A DNA stretch of 64,000 nucleotides from Alloboseaceae bacterium BT-24-1 (GCA_025846845.1 JAOYTL010000008.1:1-64000), one strand, 5' to 3'. Numbered from the stretch's first letter, positions 1 to 8,955 are shown. The notes: generated by a model from the letters alone, not told the origin. Numbers and translations are program-made.

Positions 1-814
1 GATCACGCCAGGACTCCGCTCAAAACGGCCCTCAAGCGCCTGAAATCTCAGGCCAGAGACCCAAGACCACCGCTCCAGCGCCCCCTGTCCCCAAATCAAG
101 CCTTATCGCAACGGTCCCCCGAGGGGAGAAGGAAGATCGCGCCCAAGCATCATCCCCGCCCGCAGGTTCTTCCTGCGGACGTTGTCGCAATGAGGGGCAG
201 CGGAGCGCCGCGAGGCGCGGTTTGGTATCCGCTTCCATTGAGCCAGGAAGCGGCGCGGATGGGTTACATCCGCACGCCCCGTGGCGCTCCGCCTTCGGCG
301 ATTTTAAAGCTCCGGGCCGCGCTTCTTTCGGACCTGCCGCCGATCCCGCCCGCCGCCTTCGCCAGTTCCCCTCATCGGGTCGTCGCGTCGGCGGCCAGGC
401 GGTTGGTCATCGGCGGGCCGTCCAGCTAGCGAGCTCCTCGCGCAGGGGCCGTAGTACCCCCAGGTCGGTTCCCGAAGCCTCCCGGGAGCGAGGCGCAACC
501 CCCGCCCGCAGGCGCCGCACCCACCCCGCCAAACGACATGCCTCCGGATGGCCGCCCCTCGGGGATGGGATAGCCGCGAGTATACGGGAGGTCGGAAGGG
601 CGGGGATAAGGTTGTGGACTGTCCCCGCGTTTACCCTCCCCGTCATGGTCGGGCTTGTCCCGACCATCCACGTCCTTGCACCCGAGCGACCGGTACTGTG
701 CTGGCCAGCATGTCATCAGCGCCGCAAGACGTGGATGGTCGCCACAAGGGCGACCATGACGGGAGAGGCATTCGCGCCCTTGCCGGTAGCCGGGCCGCCC
801 GCCATCCTGCTGGT
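1..814. other. Non-coding stretch with no supported gene
   Basis: I see no gene I can defend here. Several GC-driven open frames exist on both strands, but none resembles a known protein or has a convincing ribosome-binding site. The right part carries the first pair of hairpin repeats, described separately. The left part (about 190-580) may be degraded coding sequence, but I could not identify it. Confidence 0.5.
641..762. repeat. Inverted pair of REP-like hairpin repeats (R1, R2)
   Basis: Two copies of a palindromic element face each other. R1 (641-674) has the core ATGGTCGGG-cttgt-CCCGACCAT. R2 (726-762) has ATGGTCGCC-acaag-GGCGACCAT in the opposite orientation. Both are followed on the loop-defined side by a conserved CCACGTC tail. 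The stems differ by compensating changes, so the hairpin is conserved rather than the exact sequence. Related copies occur at 1138-1175, 1210-1337, 10994-11021 and 50003-50100. Confidence 0.85.
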
Positions 815-1108
815 ATGAAGCGCAAGGGCGGCTGGGTTTACATCATGACCAATCGGCGCAACGGCACGCTCTATCTTGGCGTGACGAGCGATCTGGCGCG
901 CCGTGTCCATGAGCATCGCGAAGGGTTGGTTGCCGGCTTCACTAGGACACACGGCCTCAAGCGCCTCGTCTGGTACGAATGGCATGACGAGATCGAGGCC
1001 GCGATCCAGCGCGAGACCTCGATGAAGCGCTGGTACCGCGCCTGGAAGACCCGCGCCATCATGGTGCGCAACCCGGACTGGGACGACCTCCACGACGAAC
1101 TGGCGTGA
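815..1108 (+). CDS. GIY-YIG domain nuclease (COG2827/YhbQ type)
   Basis: This 97-residue protein is a stand-alone GIY-YIG endonuclease domain. The signature appears as GWVYIMTN followed by LYLGVTSDLARRVHEH, with the basic LARR stretch and a downstream glutamate in QRETSMKRW that fits the metal-binding position. The ATG at 815 is chosen because homologues begin directly before the GIY motif. The upstream open frame runs through a hairpin repeat and is unlikely to be coding. The gene sits between hairpin repeats R2 and R3 with no other gene nearby. Members of this group are small proteins of unclear function, often in multiple copies per genome. The domain call is secure; any role in repeat mobility is speculation. 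Confidence 0.85.
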   Translation: MKRKGGWVYIMTNRRNGTLYLGVTSDLARRVHEHREGLVAGFTRTHGLKRLVWYEWHDEIEAAIQRETSMKRWYRAWKTRAIMVRNPDWDDLHDELA

Positions 1109-1137
1109 CTGCGCCGGGCGCGATCCCACGCTCACCC

Positions 1138-1175
1138 GTCATGGTCGCCCTTGTGGCGACCATCCACGTCTTGCG
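1138..1175. repeat. REP-like hairpin repeat (R3)
   Basis: The core is ATGGTCGCC-cttgt-GGCGACCAT (1141-1163) followed by the CCACGTCTTG tail. It lies 30 bases after the GIY-YIG stop codon, in the same orientation as R1. Confidence 0.85.
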
Positions 1176-1209
1176 CCAACGAGACTTGGCAAAGCGGACG
1201 TCAGAAACA

Positions 1210-1337
1210 CGTCATGGTCGGGCCTGTCCCGACCATCCACGCCCTTGCTCGGTGGAGGCTGGCCACAGCTTTCGTTGCAAGCAGCCCATCAGCAGTGTCG
1301 CAAGACGTGGATGCTCGGCACAAGGCCGAGCATGACG
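1210..1337. repeat. Inverted pair of REP-like hairpin repeats (R4, R5)
   Basis: R4 (1210-1245) has the core ATGGTCGGG-cctgt-CCCGACCAT. R5 (1301-1337) has ATGCTCGGC-acaag-GCCGAGCAT in the opposite orientation. R5 changes several stem bases on both sides so that pairing is kept. The rest of 1109-1458 holds nothing else I can name, apart from the purine-rich leader of the next gene. Confidence 0.85.
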
Positions 1338-1458
1338 GTGTGAGGCACTGAAACCTCGCCCCCTTTTAAAAGACAATCGCAACGAACACTCGCATCCCTC
1401 TTGCGAATCGTCAGTTCGCAACTTTAAATTTACATGACGTAGAGGGAGAGAGCGAACT

Positions 1459-2127
1459 TTGGCGATTCATAAAAAGAACCTCCGCAATTTTCTTCAGCTA
1501 TTTTATGCACCCGAACGGCTTAGGCTACGGCTGATCCGTGACGACGTGATACAGGAAATCAAAAAAGCGGAAGGAAGCGGCGGCGGGGGGCCGTTCTTTT
1601 ACGGACCGTTCTGGGCAGACGCCAAGGATCATGCCGCCAGCCTGAAGGATTTGACGACAGAAACAGAACTAAGAATTGCGGATAGCAAACTAAGGCGGAA
1701 AACCTATCCACTTTTACGAGATGGTTTTCTTCAATGGTGGAATGAAAAGCGGCGCTGGCGAAACGAACCATTCGAGGTTATTTCTCATACAATACCGGTA
1801 CAAGCAGCCATCCATGAGATCGGCTGCACCGTAAAGATCGAGAATATGTTCAGTGTTAAAATTGATGATAATAATAAACGATTAATATATCCTTATTTTT
1901 CGGAAATACCTCCGATATCGACCGAAGCCGCTAGGCTTGGGATATCGATCATCGGAAACACAATGCCACAATTCAAAATGGATGAAGTTCGAATCTTAGA
2001 CGTTCGGCGAGGCGTTGCTTATGGCACTATAGACGCTCCTCTTAAAGGCGACGAGCGGCAGTTGTTCTCAACATACTATAGGCGCGCCTTGGCAGATTGG
2101 GAAAAGATCAAAAAAGAACTCGGATAA
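1459..2127 (+). CDS. Hypothetical protein, AT-rich orphan
   Basis: This is a 222-residue soluble protein that I do not recognise. It starts with TTG, preceded by the purine-rich AGAGGGAGAG (1441-1450), a good ribosome-binding site at suitable distance. No signal peptide or membrane segment is visible; the C-terminal third is charged and probably helical. Base composition is clearly lower in GC than all neighbours (AAT/AAA/ATA-rich runs around 1860-1900), which points to recent horizontal acquisition. It ends one base before the convergent uvrB stop codon. Its position beside repeats and close to a restriction enzyme gene fits an accessory patch, but no function can be assigned. Confidence 0.7.
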   Translation: MAIHKKNLRNFLQLFYAPERLRLRLIRDDVIQEIKKAEGSGGGGPFFYGPFWADAKDHAASLKDLTTETELRIADSKLRRKTYPLLRDGFLQWWNEKRRWRNEPFEVISHTIPVQAAIHEIGCTVKIENMFSVKIDDNNKRLIYPYFSEIPPISTEAARLGISIIGNTMPQFKMDEVRILDVRRGVAYGTIDAPLKGDERQLFSTYYRRALADWEKIKKELG

Positions 2128-2128
2128 T

Positions 2129-4801
2129 TTACCTCCGCCTTCCCCGTCTCTCCCCCGCTCCCTTCGGCCGGGCCTCCGGCACCGGTCCCATCTCGTCCAG
2201 CGTCGGCTTGCGCGGCCGCGCCACGCTCGCCTTTGGACGCCCCTCGCCGCCGCCCCAGTTGTGCGGGCCCATATCGGCGTCGGTCGGCTTGCGGGCGCGG
2301 GTCGGCAGATTGGCCGAGGCGCCGTAGCTGCGCTCGCCGCGATACTTGCCGGCGGAGGACTCGACATCGCTTTGGCGGGCGAGCGGGTCGTCGGCGATGG
2401 CGAGCTCGGTCGCCTGCAGGCGCTTGATCTCGTCGCGCATCCGGGCGGCGGTCTCGAATTCGAGATCGGCGGCGGCCTCGCGCATGCGCTTCTCGAGATC
2501 GGCGATCGCGGCCTTGAGGTTGTGGCCGCTGGTCGGGCCTTCGATCAGGCCCTTGTCGACGGTGACATGGTCGCGCTCATAGACCGAGCCGAGGATGTCG
2601 CCGATGGCGCGCTTGATCGTCTGCGGCGTGATGCCGTGCTGGGCGTTGTAGGCCTCCTGCTTCTCGCGGCGGCGATTGGTCTCGGCCATCGCCCGCTCCA
2701 TCGAGCCGGTGATGTGGTCGGCATAGAGCACGACCTTGCCGTCGACATTGCGGGCGGCGCGGCCGATGGTCTGGATCAATGAGGTCTCGGAGCGCAGGAA
2801 GCCCTCCTTGTCGGCGTCGAGAATGGCGACGAAGCCGCATTCGGGGATGTCGAGGCCCTCGCGCAGCAGGTTGATGCCAACGAGGACGTCGAAGGCGCCG
2901 AGTCTTAGATCGCGCAGAATCTCGATGCGCTCGATCGTGTCGATGTCGGAGTGCATGTAGCGCACGCGCACGCCGTTCTCGTGCAGGTACTCGGTCAGGT
3001 CCTCGGCCATGCGCTTGGTCAGCACGGTGACGAGGGTGCGATAGCCCTTGGCGGCGACCTCCTTGACCTCGTCGAGGAGGTCGGCGACCTGGTGCTTGGC
3101 CGGGCGGATCTCGACCGGCGGGTCGATCAGCCCGGTCGGGCGGATGACCTGCTCGGTGAAGACGCCGCCGGTCTGGTCCATTTCCCAGCCGCCGGGCGTC
3201 GCCGAGACATGGACCGAGGACGGGCGCATCGCGTCCCATTCCTCGAAGCGCAAGGGCCGGTTGTCCATGCAGGAGGGCAGGCGGAAGCCGTATTCGGCCA
3301 GCGTCGCCTTGCGGCGGAAGTCGCCTTTGTACATTGCGCCGATCTGCGGCACCGTGACATGGCTCTCATCGGTGAAGACCAGGGCATTGTCGGGCAGGTA
3401 TTCGAACAGGGTCGGCGGCGGCTCGCCCGGCTTGCGGCCGGTGAGATAGCGCGAATAGTTCTCGATGCCGTTGCAGGAGCCGGTCGCCTCGATCATCTCG
3501 ATGTCGAAGGTGCAGCGCTGGTCGAGCCGCTGCGCCTCCAGATAGCGGCCCATGCGGTTGAGCTCGTCGAGCCGGCCCTTCAGCTCCTGCTTGATCGACT
3601 TGACCGCCTGGTTCAGCGTCGGGCGCGGCGTGGTATAGTGCGAATTGCCGTAGACCTTGATGAATTCGAGCTCGCCGGTCTTCTGGCCGGTCAGCGGATC
3701 GAATTCCGAGATCGACTCGACCTCGTCGCCGAACAGGCCGATGCGCCAGGCGCGGTCCTCATAGTGGGCCGGGAAGAGCTCGACCGTGTCGCCGCGCACC
3801 CGGAACGAGCCGCGGGCGAAATCATGCTGGGTGCGCTTGTATTGCAGCGCAACGAGATCGGCGATCAGCTGGCGCTGCTCGATGCGCTCGCCGAGCTTCA
3901 GCGAGAAGGTCATCGCCGTATAGGTCTCGACCGAGCCGATGCCGTAGATACAGGAGACCGAGGCGACGATGATGACATCGTCGCGCTCGAGCAGCGAGCG
4001 CGTCGCCGAATGGCGCATGCGGTCGATCTGCTCGTTGATCGAGGATTCCTTCTCGATATAGGTGTCCGAGCGCGGGACGTAGGCCTCCGGCTGGTAATAG
4101 TCGTAATAGGAGACGAAGTATTCGACCGCGTTGTCGGGGAAGAAGCTCTTGAATTCCCCGTACAATTGGGCGGCGAGTGTCTTGTTCGGCGCCAGGATCA
4201 GCGCCGGACGCTGCGTCTTCTCGATCACCTGCGCCATGGTGAAGGTCTTGCCCGAGCCGGTGACGCCGAGCAGGACCTGGTCGCGCTCCTGCCGGCTGAT
4301 GCCATCGACGAGATCGGCGATCGCGGTCGGCTGGTCGCCGGCCGGCTCGAAATCCGACTTCATCTGGAAGCGGCGGCCGCCTTCCGACTTCTCGGGGCGA
4401 TCGGGCCGATGCGGCGTCCAGGGTTTGCCGGGCTCGATGAACGGGCTGCCGGTCTCGAGCAGCGCCTGCAGCGACTTCGCCGTCAGCGACGCCGCGCTGT
4501 CGCTGTCGGGATCGAAGGCCGCATCGGCCTTCTTCGAGAGCTTGCGCGGCTTCGACTCGCCGGTATCGCCCGGCCGCGCCTCGTAGCCGGCCTGCGGCGC
4601 GTCGCTGAAGCCGGAGGCGCCGCCCGGAACCGCCTTGCCGCGGTTGATCGCCGGGTTGAGCAGGTCGGCGAGATAGCCTTCGAGCGGCTTGAGATCCGGC
4701 TTGGTCGCCTTGGAATTGGGCGTGCGGGCGCTGGCGGGCTTCTTGGCCGCCTTGGGCTTGCCGGGGGCGGTGTCGGTGGTGTTGTCAGTGCTCTTGGGCA
4801 T
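2129..4801 (-). CDS. uvrB: Excinuclease ABC subunit B
   Basis: UvrB is the damage-verifying helicase-like subunit of nucleotide excision repair; it is loaded by UvrA and recruits UvrC. The ATG at 4801 gives 890 residues. The conserved core begins near residue 144 (RFQMKSDFEPAGDQP) with Walker A GVTGSGKT at 179-186, the beta-hairpin region with YYDYYQPEAY, the DESH box, and a C-terminal UVR motif (LEFETAARMRDEI) for UvrC contact. The protein is longer than the roughly 670-residue E. coli enzyme because of a Lys/Pro/Ala-rich, probably disordered N-terminal extension of about 143 residues and a basic C-terminal tail of about 75. It diverges from the restriction gene. I saw no obvious GAAC/GTTC-type SOS box in the 141-base gap. 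Confidence 0.97.
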   Translation of the reverse strand: MPKSTDNTTDTAPGKPKAAKKPASARTPNSKATKPDLKPLEGYLADLLNPAINRGKAVPGGASGFSDAPQAGYEARPGDTGESKPRKLSKKADAAFDPDSDSAASLTAKSLQALLETGSPFIEPGKPWTPHRPDRPEKSEGGRRFQMKSDFEPAGDQPTAIADLVDGISRQERDQVLLGVTGSGKTFTMAQVIEKTQRPALILAPNKTLAAQLYGEFKSFFPDNAVEYFVSYYDYYQPEAYVPRSDTYIEKESSINEQIDRMRHSATRSLLERDDVIIVASVSCIYGIGSVETYTAMTFSLKLGERIEQRQLIADLVALQYKRTQHDFARGSFRVRGDTVELFPAHYEDRAWRIGLFGDEVESISEFDPLTGQKTGELEFIKVYGNSHYTTPRPTLNQAVKSIKQELKGRLDELNRMGRYLEAQRLDQRCTFDIEMIEATGSCNGIENYSRYLTGRKPGEPPPTLFEYLPDNALVFTDESHVTVPQIGAMYKGDFRRKATLAEYGFRLPSCMDNRPLRFEEWDAMRPSSVHVSATPGGWEMDQTGGVFTEQVIRPTGLIDPPVEIRPAKHQVADLLDEVKEVAAKGYRTLVTVLTKRMAEDLTEYLHENGVRVRYMHSDIDTIERIEILRDLRLGAFDVLVGINLLREGLDIPECGFVAILDADKEGFLRSETSLIQTIGRAARNVDGKVVLYADHITGSMERAMAETNRRREKQEAYNAQHGITPQTIKRAIGDILGSVYERDHVTVDKGLIEGPTSGHNLKAAIADLEKRMREAAADLEFETAARMRDEIKRLQATELAIADDPLARQSDVESSAGKYRGERSYGASANLPTRARKPTDADMGPHNWGGGEGRPKASVARPRKPTLDEMGPVPEARPKGAGERRGRRR

Positions 4802-4875
4802 GGCCGCAATATGGATGCGATCTGCCGTCGGTGCGAGAGGGCAGCGCGCCGAAAGCGCCATGCTGATGACAGGAG

Positions 4876-4904
4876 TTGACAGCAGTCGACCTGCCCGCAT
4901 TAAT
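4876..4904 (+). promoter_or_regulatory. Probable sigma-70 promoter for the restriction-modification gene
   Basis: TTGACA (4876-4881) is followed after exactly 17 bases by ATTAAT (4899-4904). Transcription would begin near 4911, giving a leader of about 30 bases with AAGGCGGCG just before the ATG at 4943. Confidence 0.5.
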
Positions 4905-4942
4905 TGCATCGATAACCAACGATCAACCATAAGGCGGCGACC

Positions 4943-7900
4943 ATGTCGGGGGGCGGGGTCGAAGCGGGCGACGACGCTGTCGAAGCCTTCATTACGCGCT
5001 GGCGTGCATCGGAAGGGGCCGAGCGCGCCGCCTATGCGCAGTTCCTGGCTGAGTTCTGCCGATTGGTCGGCGTCGAGACGCCGCTGCCGCCGACCAGCGA
5101 TGCCGAGGCAGTGACCTACCGCTTCGAGTATCCGGTGAAATTCCGCGATCCGGCGGGCGCGAGCACGACCGGACGGATCGACCTCTACAAGAAATCCTGC
5201 TTCGTGCTCGAGGCCAAGCAGAGCCGGCTGAAGGGCCAGACCAAGGAAATCCTGGCGGCGCAGGGCAACCTCGCCCCGGCCGAGCCCTGCGGTCCACGCG
5301 GGCGGCGCGGTGCCGATCGCGGCTGGGACGTGCTGATGCTCAACGCTCGCCGCCAGGCCGAGGACTATGCCAAGGCGCTGCCGGCGGCGCATGGCTGGCC
5401 GCCCTTCCTGATCATCTGCGATGTCGGGCACTGCTTCGAGCTCTACGCCGACTTCACCGGCCAGGGGAAGAACTACGTCCAGTTCCCGGACCGGCAGCGC
5501 TACCGGGTCTATCTCGACGATCTGCGCGAGCCGGAGGTGCGCCGGTGCATGGCCGCGATCTGGCGGGAGCCGCTGACGCTCGATCCGAACCGGTATGCGG
5601 CGCGCGTGACGCGCAAGATCGCCGAGCGGCTCGCGGCGGTCTCGAAAGCGCTGGAGCGCGAGCACGACCCGGAAGAGGTCGCGCTGTTCCTGATGCGCTG
5701 CGTCTTCACCATGTTCGCCGAGGATGCCGAGTTGATCCCGAAGGATTCGTTCAAGGCGCTGCTGCGCGACTGCCGAGACAACCCGACCGCCTTTCGGCCG
5801 CTGGTCGAGGAACTCTGGCGGATGATGGACAAGGGCGGCTACTCGATCACGCTGCGCACGACGATGCGGCGCTTCAACGGCAAGCTGTTCGAGGATGCCC
5901 GCGTCTTCACGCTGGAGAAGGCCGAGATCGGCGAGTTGCTCGCTGCCGCCGAGCACGACTGGAAGGGCGTCGAGCCGTCGATCTTCGGCACCATGCTCGA
6001 ACAGGCGCTCGACCCGGTCGAGCGCGCCCGGCTCGGGGCGCACTACACGCCGCGCGCCTATGTCGAGCGACTGGTGGTCGAGACGGTGATCGCGCCGCTG
6101 CGCGAGGACTGGCGCCATGTGCTCGGGGCCGCGCAACAGGCTCGTGACGCCGGCGACCACCGCAAGGCGCTGGCGCTGATCGAGGAGTTCCATCGCGCGC
6201 TGTGCGAGACCCGCGTGCTCGACCCGGCGTGCGGCACCGGCAACTTCCTGCATGTCACGCAAGAGCTGATGAAGAAGCTCGAAGGCGAGATTCTCGACGC
6301 CGCCGGCGAACTCGGCAGCCGCGAGAAGCTCGGCGGCATCGCCGACCGCCATGTCGGGCCGCACCAGTTTCTCGGTATGGACATGAATCGGCGCGCCGTC
6401 GCGATCGCCGACCTCGTGCTCTGGATCGGCCATCTGCAATGGCATTTCCGTACCCGCGGCTATGCCCCGCGCGAGCCGATCCTGGAGCGGCTCGACCACA
6501 TCTATCGGCGCGACGCCGTGCTCGAATGGGATGGCTGGCCCATACCGCAATGGCGCGACGGCAAGGAGATGTTGCCCAACCCGCGCCGGCCGGCCTGGCC
6601 GGAAGCCGAGTTCATCGTCGGCAACCCTCCCTTCATCGGCGGAAAGGATATCCGCTCGCGCCTCGGCGGCCTCTATGCCGAGGCCCTGCGCGCCGCGCAT
6701 CCGCAGATGAACGAGAGCGCCGACTATGTGATGTACTGGTGGGACCGGGCGGCGGAGCTGTTGACGCAGCCGGGGAGCAAGCTGCGGCGCTTCGGCCTGG
6801 TGACGACGAACTCGATCACCCAGGTCTTCCAGCGCCGGGTGGTCGAGCGGCATCTCAATGGCAAGCGCCGCCTCTCGCTGCTGTTGGCTATTGCCGATCA
6901 CCCCTGGACCAAGGCCGGCCGCGACACGGCGGCCGTGCGCATCGCCATGACGGTCGCCGAATCCGGCCATCAGGAGGGGCGGTTGCGCGAGGTGACATCC
7001 GAGGCCGCACTCGACGGCGATCAGCCGGAGATCACGCTGAACGAGCGAAAGGGGCGGATCAATTCCGATCTCACCGTCGGGACAGATGTCACCACGGCGC
7101 GAGCACTGCGGGCCAATGACGGTCTCTGCTCACCCGGTATGAAGCTGCATGGTGCTGGCTTTCTGGTCACGCCAGCAGAAGCCGAAAGCCTGGGACTGGG
7201 TCGCCGGCCAGGGCTCGAAGGCCATATCCGCCGTTATCGCAATGGCCGCGATCTCACTGCTCGCTCGCGCGACGTCATGGCGATCGATCTGTTCGGGCTA
7301 TCCGCCGCCAACGTGCGCGAGCGCTTCCCGGAGGTCTACCAGCACGTCAAGCTCTCCGTGAAAGAGGCAAAGGACGTCGATGGAAAACTGATCGGCCGAG
7401 ACGCAAACAACCGCCAGACCTATCGCGACCTCTGGTGGGTGTTCGGCGAGCCGCGAAAGGAATTGCGCCCGGCCCTGGCAGGCCTCCAACGCTATATCGC
7501 GACGGTCGAGACTACCAAGCATCGCGTCTTCCAGTTCCTCGACGCCGGTATCCTGCCTGACAACATGCTGGTTGCCGTCGCGCTGTCCGACGCCTTCCAT
7601 CTTGGGGTGCTGTCGTCGCGTATCCATTGCGCCTGGGCTCTGCGCGCCGGCGGCTGGCTCGGCATCGGCAACGACCCTCGCTACTCCAAATCGCGCTGCT
7701 TCGATCCGTTTCCTTTCCCCGAAGCAACGGAGACCCGGAAGCAGACGATCCGCGAGTCAGCTGAAGCCCTCGACGCCCTCCGCAAGGGCGTGCTGGAACG
7801 ACACCCCGACCTGACATTGACCAAGCTCTACAATGTCCGGGAGGCGATCCTCGCCGGCAGGCCACTCTCTGCTGCGGAGGTCGATATCCGCGACCGCGGC

Positions 7901-8389
7901 CTGATGCTCATCCTCAACGAGCATCATGAGGCGATCGACACCGCAGTCGCGGCTGCGTTCGAGCTGCCGACGAACGCCGATGACGGCGCGATCCTGGCCG
8001 CTCTCATGGCTCTGAACCAGGAGAGGGTTCGCGACGAGGAGCGAGGCGTCATGCGCTGGCTGCGCCCTGATTATCAACGCCCGCGGTTCGGGCGCGAGGC
8101 CGGGACCGACGAGCAGATCGAGGCGGCCGCGTTGGTGTCGTTGCCGGCGCCGGCAAACGACAAGCCGGTCTTTCCTACACAACCAGTGGAGCGGGTGGCG
8201 GCGGTCCTTGCAATCCTTACTGCGGCGAACATCCCGCTCGACGCCGGAGCAATCGCCCGACAATTCCAGCAGGGCTTCAGGGTCAGACCTGCGGTACGTT
8301 CCATCCTGATCTCGCTCGCCCGCGTGGGCGAGGTCTCGACCGGGGATGGTGGGGCGAGCTTCGCACGCAGGCTTCTTGCTACCGGCTGA
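4943..8389 (+). CDS. Type IIL (MmeI-like) restriction-modification enzyme
   Basis: This single chain of 1148 residues combines DNA cleavage and adenine methylation. The N-terminal nuclease domain has the PD-(D/E)XK signature in MmeI spacing: D80, then E90-A-K92. A helical spacer follows. The methyltransferase domain carries the SAM-binding motif DPACGTGNF (from residue 427) and the catalytic NPPF (from residue 561), typical of N6-adenine methylation. The region after about residue 700 would be the target-recognition and C-terminal domains. MmeI itself is about 919 residues, so this is a long member. All key motifs are present and the frame is intact. Family knowledge suggests hemimethylation-type protection with cleavage about 20 bases away; the recognition sequence cannot be read from sequence. 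Confidence 0.9.
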   Translation: MSGGGVEAGDDAVEAFITRWRASEGAERAAYAQFLAEFCRLVGVETPLPPTSDAEAVTYRFEYPVKFRDPAGASTTGRIDLYKKSCFVLEAKQSRLKGQTKEILAAQGNLAPAEPCGPRGRRGADRGWDVLMLNARRQAEDYAKALPAAHGWPPFLIICDVGHCFELYADFTGQGKNYVQFPDRQRYRVYLDDLREPEVRRCMAAIWREPLTLDPNRYAARVTRKIAERLAAVSKALEREHDPEEVALFLMRCVFTMFAEDAELIPKDSFKALLRDCRDNPTAFRPLVEELWRMMDKGGYSITLRTTMRRFNGKLFEDARVFTLEKAEIGELLAAAEHDWKGVEPSIFGTMLEQALDPVERARLGAHYTPRAYVERLVVETVIAPLREDWRHVLGAAQQARDAGDHRKALALIEEFHRALCETRVLDPACGTGNFLHVTQELMKKLEGEILDAAGELGSREKLGGIADRHVGPHQFLGMDMNRRAVAIADLVLWIGHLQWHFRTRGYAPREPILERLDHIYRRDAVLEWDGWPIPQWRDGKEMLPNPRRPAWPEAEFIVGNPPFIGGKDIRSRLGGLYAEALRAAHPQMNESADYVMYWWDRAAELLTQPGSKLRRFGLVTTNSITQVFQRRVVERHLNGKRRLSLLLAIADHPWTKAGRDTAAVRIAMTVAESGHQEGRLREVTSEAALDGDQPEITLNERKGRINSDLTVGTDVTTARALRANDGLCSPGMKLHGAGFLVTPAEAESLGLGRRPGLEGHIRRYRNGRDLTARSRDVMAIDLFGLSAANVRERFPEVYQHVKLSVKEAKDVDGKLIGRDANNRQTYRDLWWVFGEPRKELRPALAGLQRYIATVETTKHRVFQFLDAGILPDNMLVAVALSDAFHLGVLSSRIHCAWALRAGGWLGIGNDPRYSKSRCFDPFPFPEATETRKQTIRESAEALDALRKGVLERHPDLTLTKLYNVREAILAGRPLSAAEVDIRDRGLMLILNEHHEAIDTAVAAAFELPTNADDGAILAALMALNQERVRDEERGVMRWLRPDYQRPRFGREAGTDEQIEAAALVSLPAPANDKPVFPTQPVERVAAVLAILTAANIPLDAGAIARQFQQGFRVRPAVRSILISLARVGEVSTGDGGASFARRLLATG

Positions 8390-8392
8390 GGA

Positions 8393-8737
8393 TCACGCCC
8401 TCTTCCGCTCTCCCTGCCCGGCGATCTCGGCCATCTTGCGCCGGGCCCAGTCGCGGCCTTCTTCGCCGCCCCAGAGCAGCCAGGCGATGTAGCCGGCCGA
8501 AGGTTCCTTGCTGTCGCCGAAGCCCTTGGCCTGCTTGTCGACGGCGTGGCGGGCGAAATAGCTGACCATGCGCTCGACCGTCTCGGCGCTGAGACGACGG
8601 CGGTTGCAGAGATCGCGAGCCCGGGCGACGCCGATCACGGTGCCGCCGCGACTGAAGTCACGGCGCAGGCGCAGGCCCTTGCCGGCATTCTCGGCGACGC
8701 GAAGCGGCGGAGTCAGGTCGACATGGGCGATGCTCAT
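8393..8737 (-). CDS. Conserved small protein of the mobile/phage-associated type
   Basis: This 114-residue protein resembles short proteins often found in phages and plasmids, with the order HVDLTPP...RVAENAGKGLRLRR...GVARARDL...VERMVSYFARHAVDK...AWLLWGGEEGRDWA. No enzyme function is known to me. Its ATG at 8737 overlaps the upstream gene's stop by four bases (ATGA), so the two are translationally coupled. It converges on the restriction gene, three bases away. The association with that gene supports an accessory module, but there is no integrase or other mobility gene nearby. Confidence 0.7.
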   Translation of the reverse strand: MSIAHVDLTPPLRVAENAGKGLRLRRDFSRGGTVIGVARARDLCNRRRLSAETVERMVSYFARHAVDKQAKGFGDSKEPSAGYIAWLLWGGEEGRDWARRKMAEIAGQGERKRA

Positions 8738-8955
8738 CGCTTTTCCTCGAGTTCGCTGTGCGACTTAAGCGCGTAGCCACCGCGCGGTTGCGTCACCAGA
8801 TAGGCCGGGTTTTCCGGCGAGGCGTTGCGGCGAACCTCCGTGCCCTTGATCGTGCGGGTCACCGGCTCGGTGAAGACCTGCTCGACGCGGCCTTCAGCTG
8901 TATGGGCGCCCCAGCGCCAGCTCACTTCGGTGCCAGCCTTGAATGTCGTCGTCAC
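8734..8955 (-). CDS. HVA1/DUF2945 TUDOR-like small protein
   Basis: This protein of 73 residues matches the hypervirulence-associated TUDOR-domain family (DUF2945): FKAGTEVSWRWGAHTAEGRVEQVFTEPVTRTIKGTEVRRNAS-type order, ending PRGGYALKSHSELEEKR. Family members begin just before this beta-barrel, so the GTG at 8955 is preferred over the upstream ATG at 9027. It is coupled by a four-base overlap to the downstream conserved small gene. The biochemical role of the family is not established. The facing TPR gene starts at 9029, so the intergenic space is short and may hold divergent promoters. Confidence 0.7.
   Translation of the reverse strand: MTTTFKAGTEVSWRWGAHTAEGRVEQVFTEPVTRTIKGTEVRRNASPENPAYLVTQPRGGYALKSHSELEEKR

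Noticed and set aside
190..667. Small open frames near the left edge
   Set aside because: Arg/Pro/Ala-rich frames on both strands without start signals or similarity; possibly a decayed gene, but not defensible.
641..1337. Clustered repeats as a CRISPR array
   Set aside because: The copies are palindromic, alternate in orientation, vary in stem sequence and have irregular spacing; no cas genes are near.
2951..4879. Plus-strand open frame of over 600 codons opposite uvrB
   Set aside because: It is the GC-rich antisense shadow of a well-supported gene, with no recognisable domain.
4802..6970. Long reverse-strand open frame continuous with uvrB
   Set aside because: It lies opposite the restriction-modification gene, has low-complexity Arg/Ala-rich content, and homologous UvrB proteins start at or after 4801.
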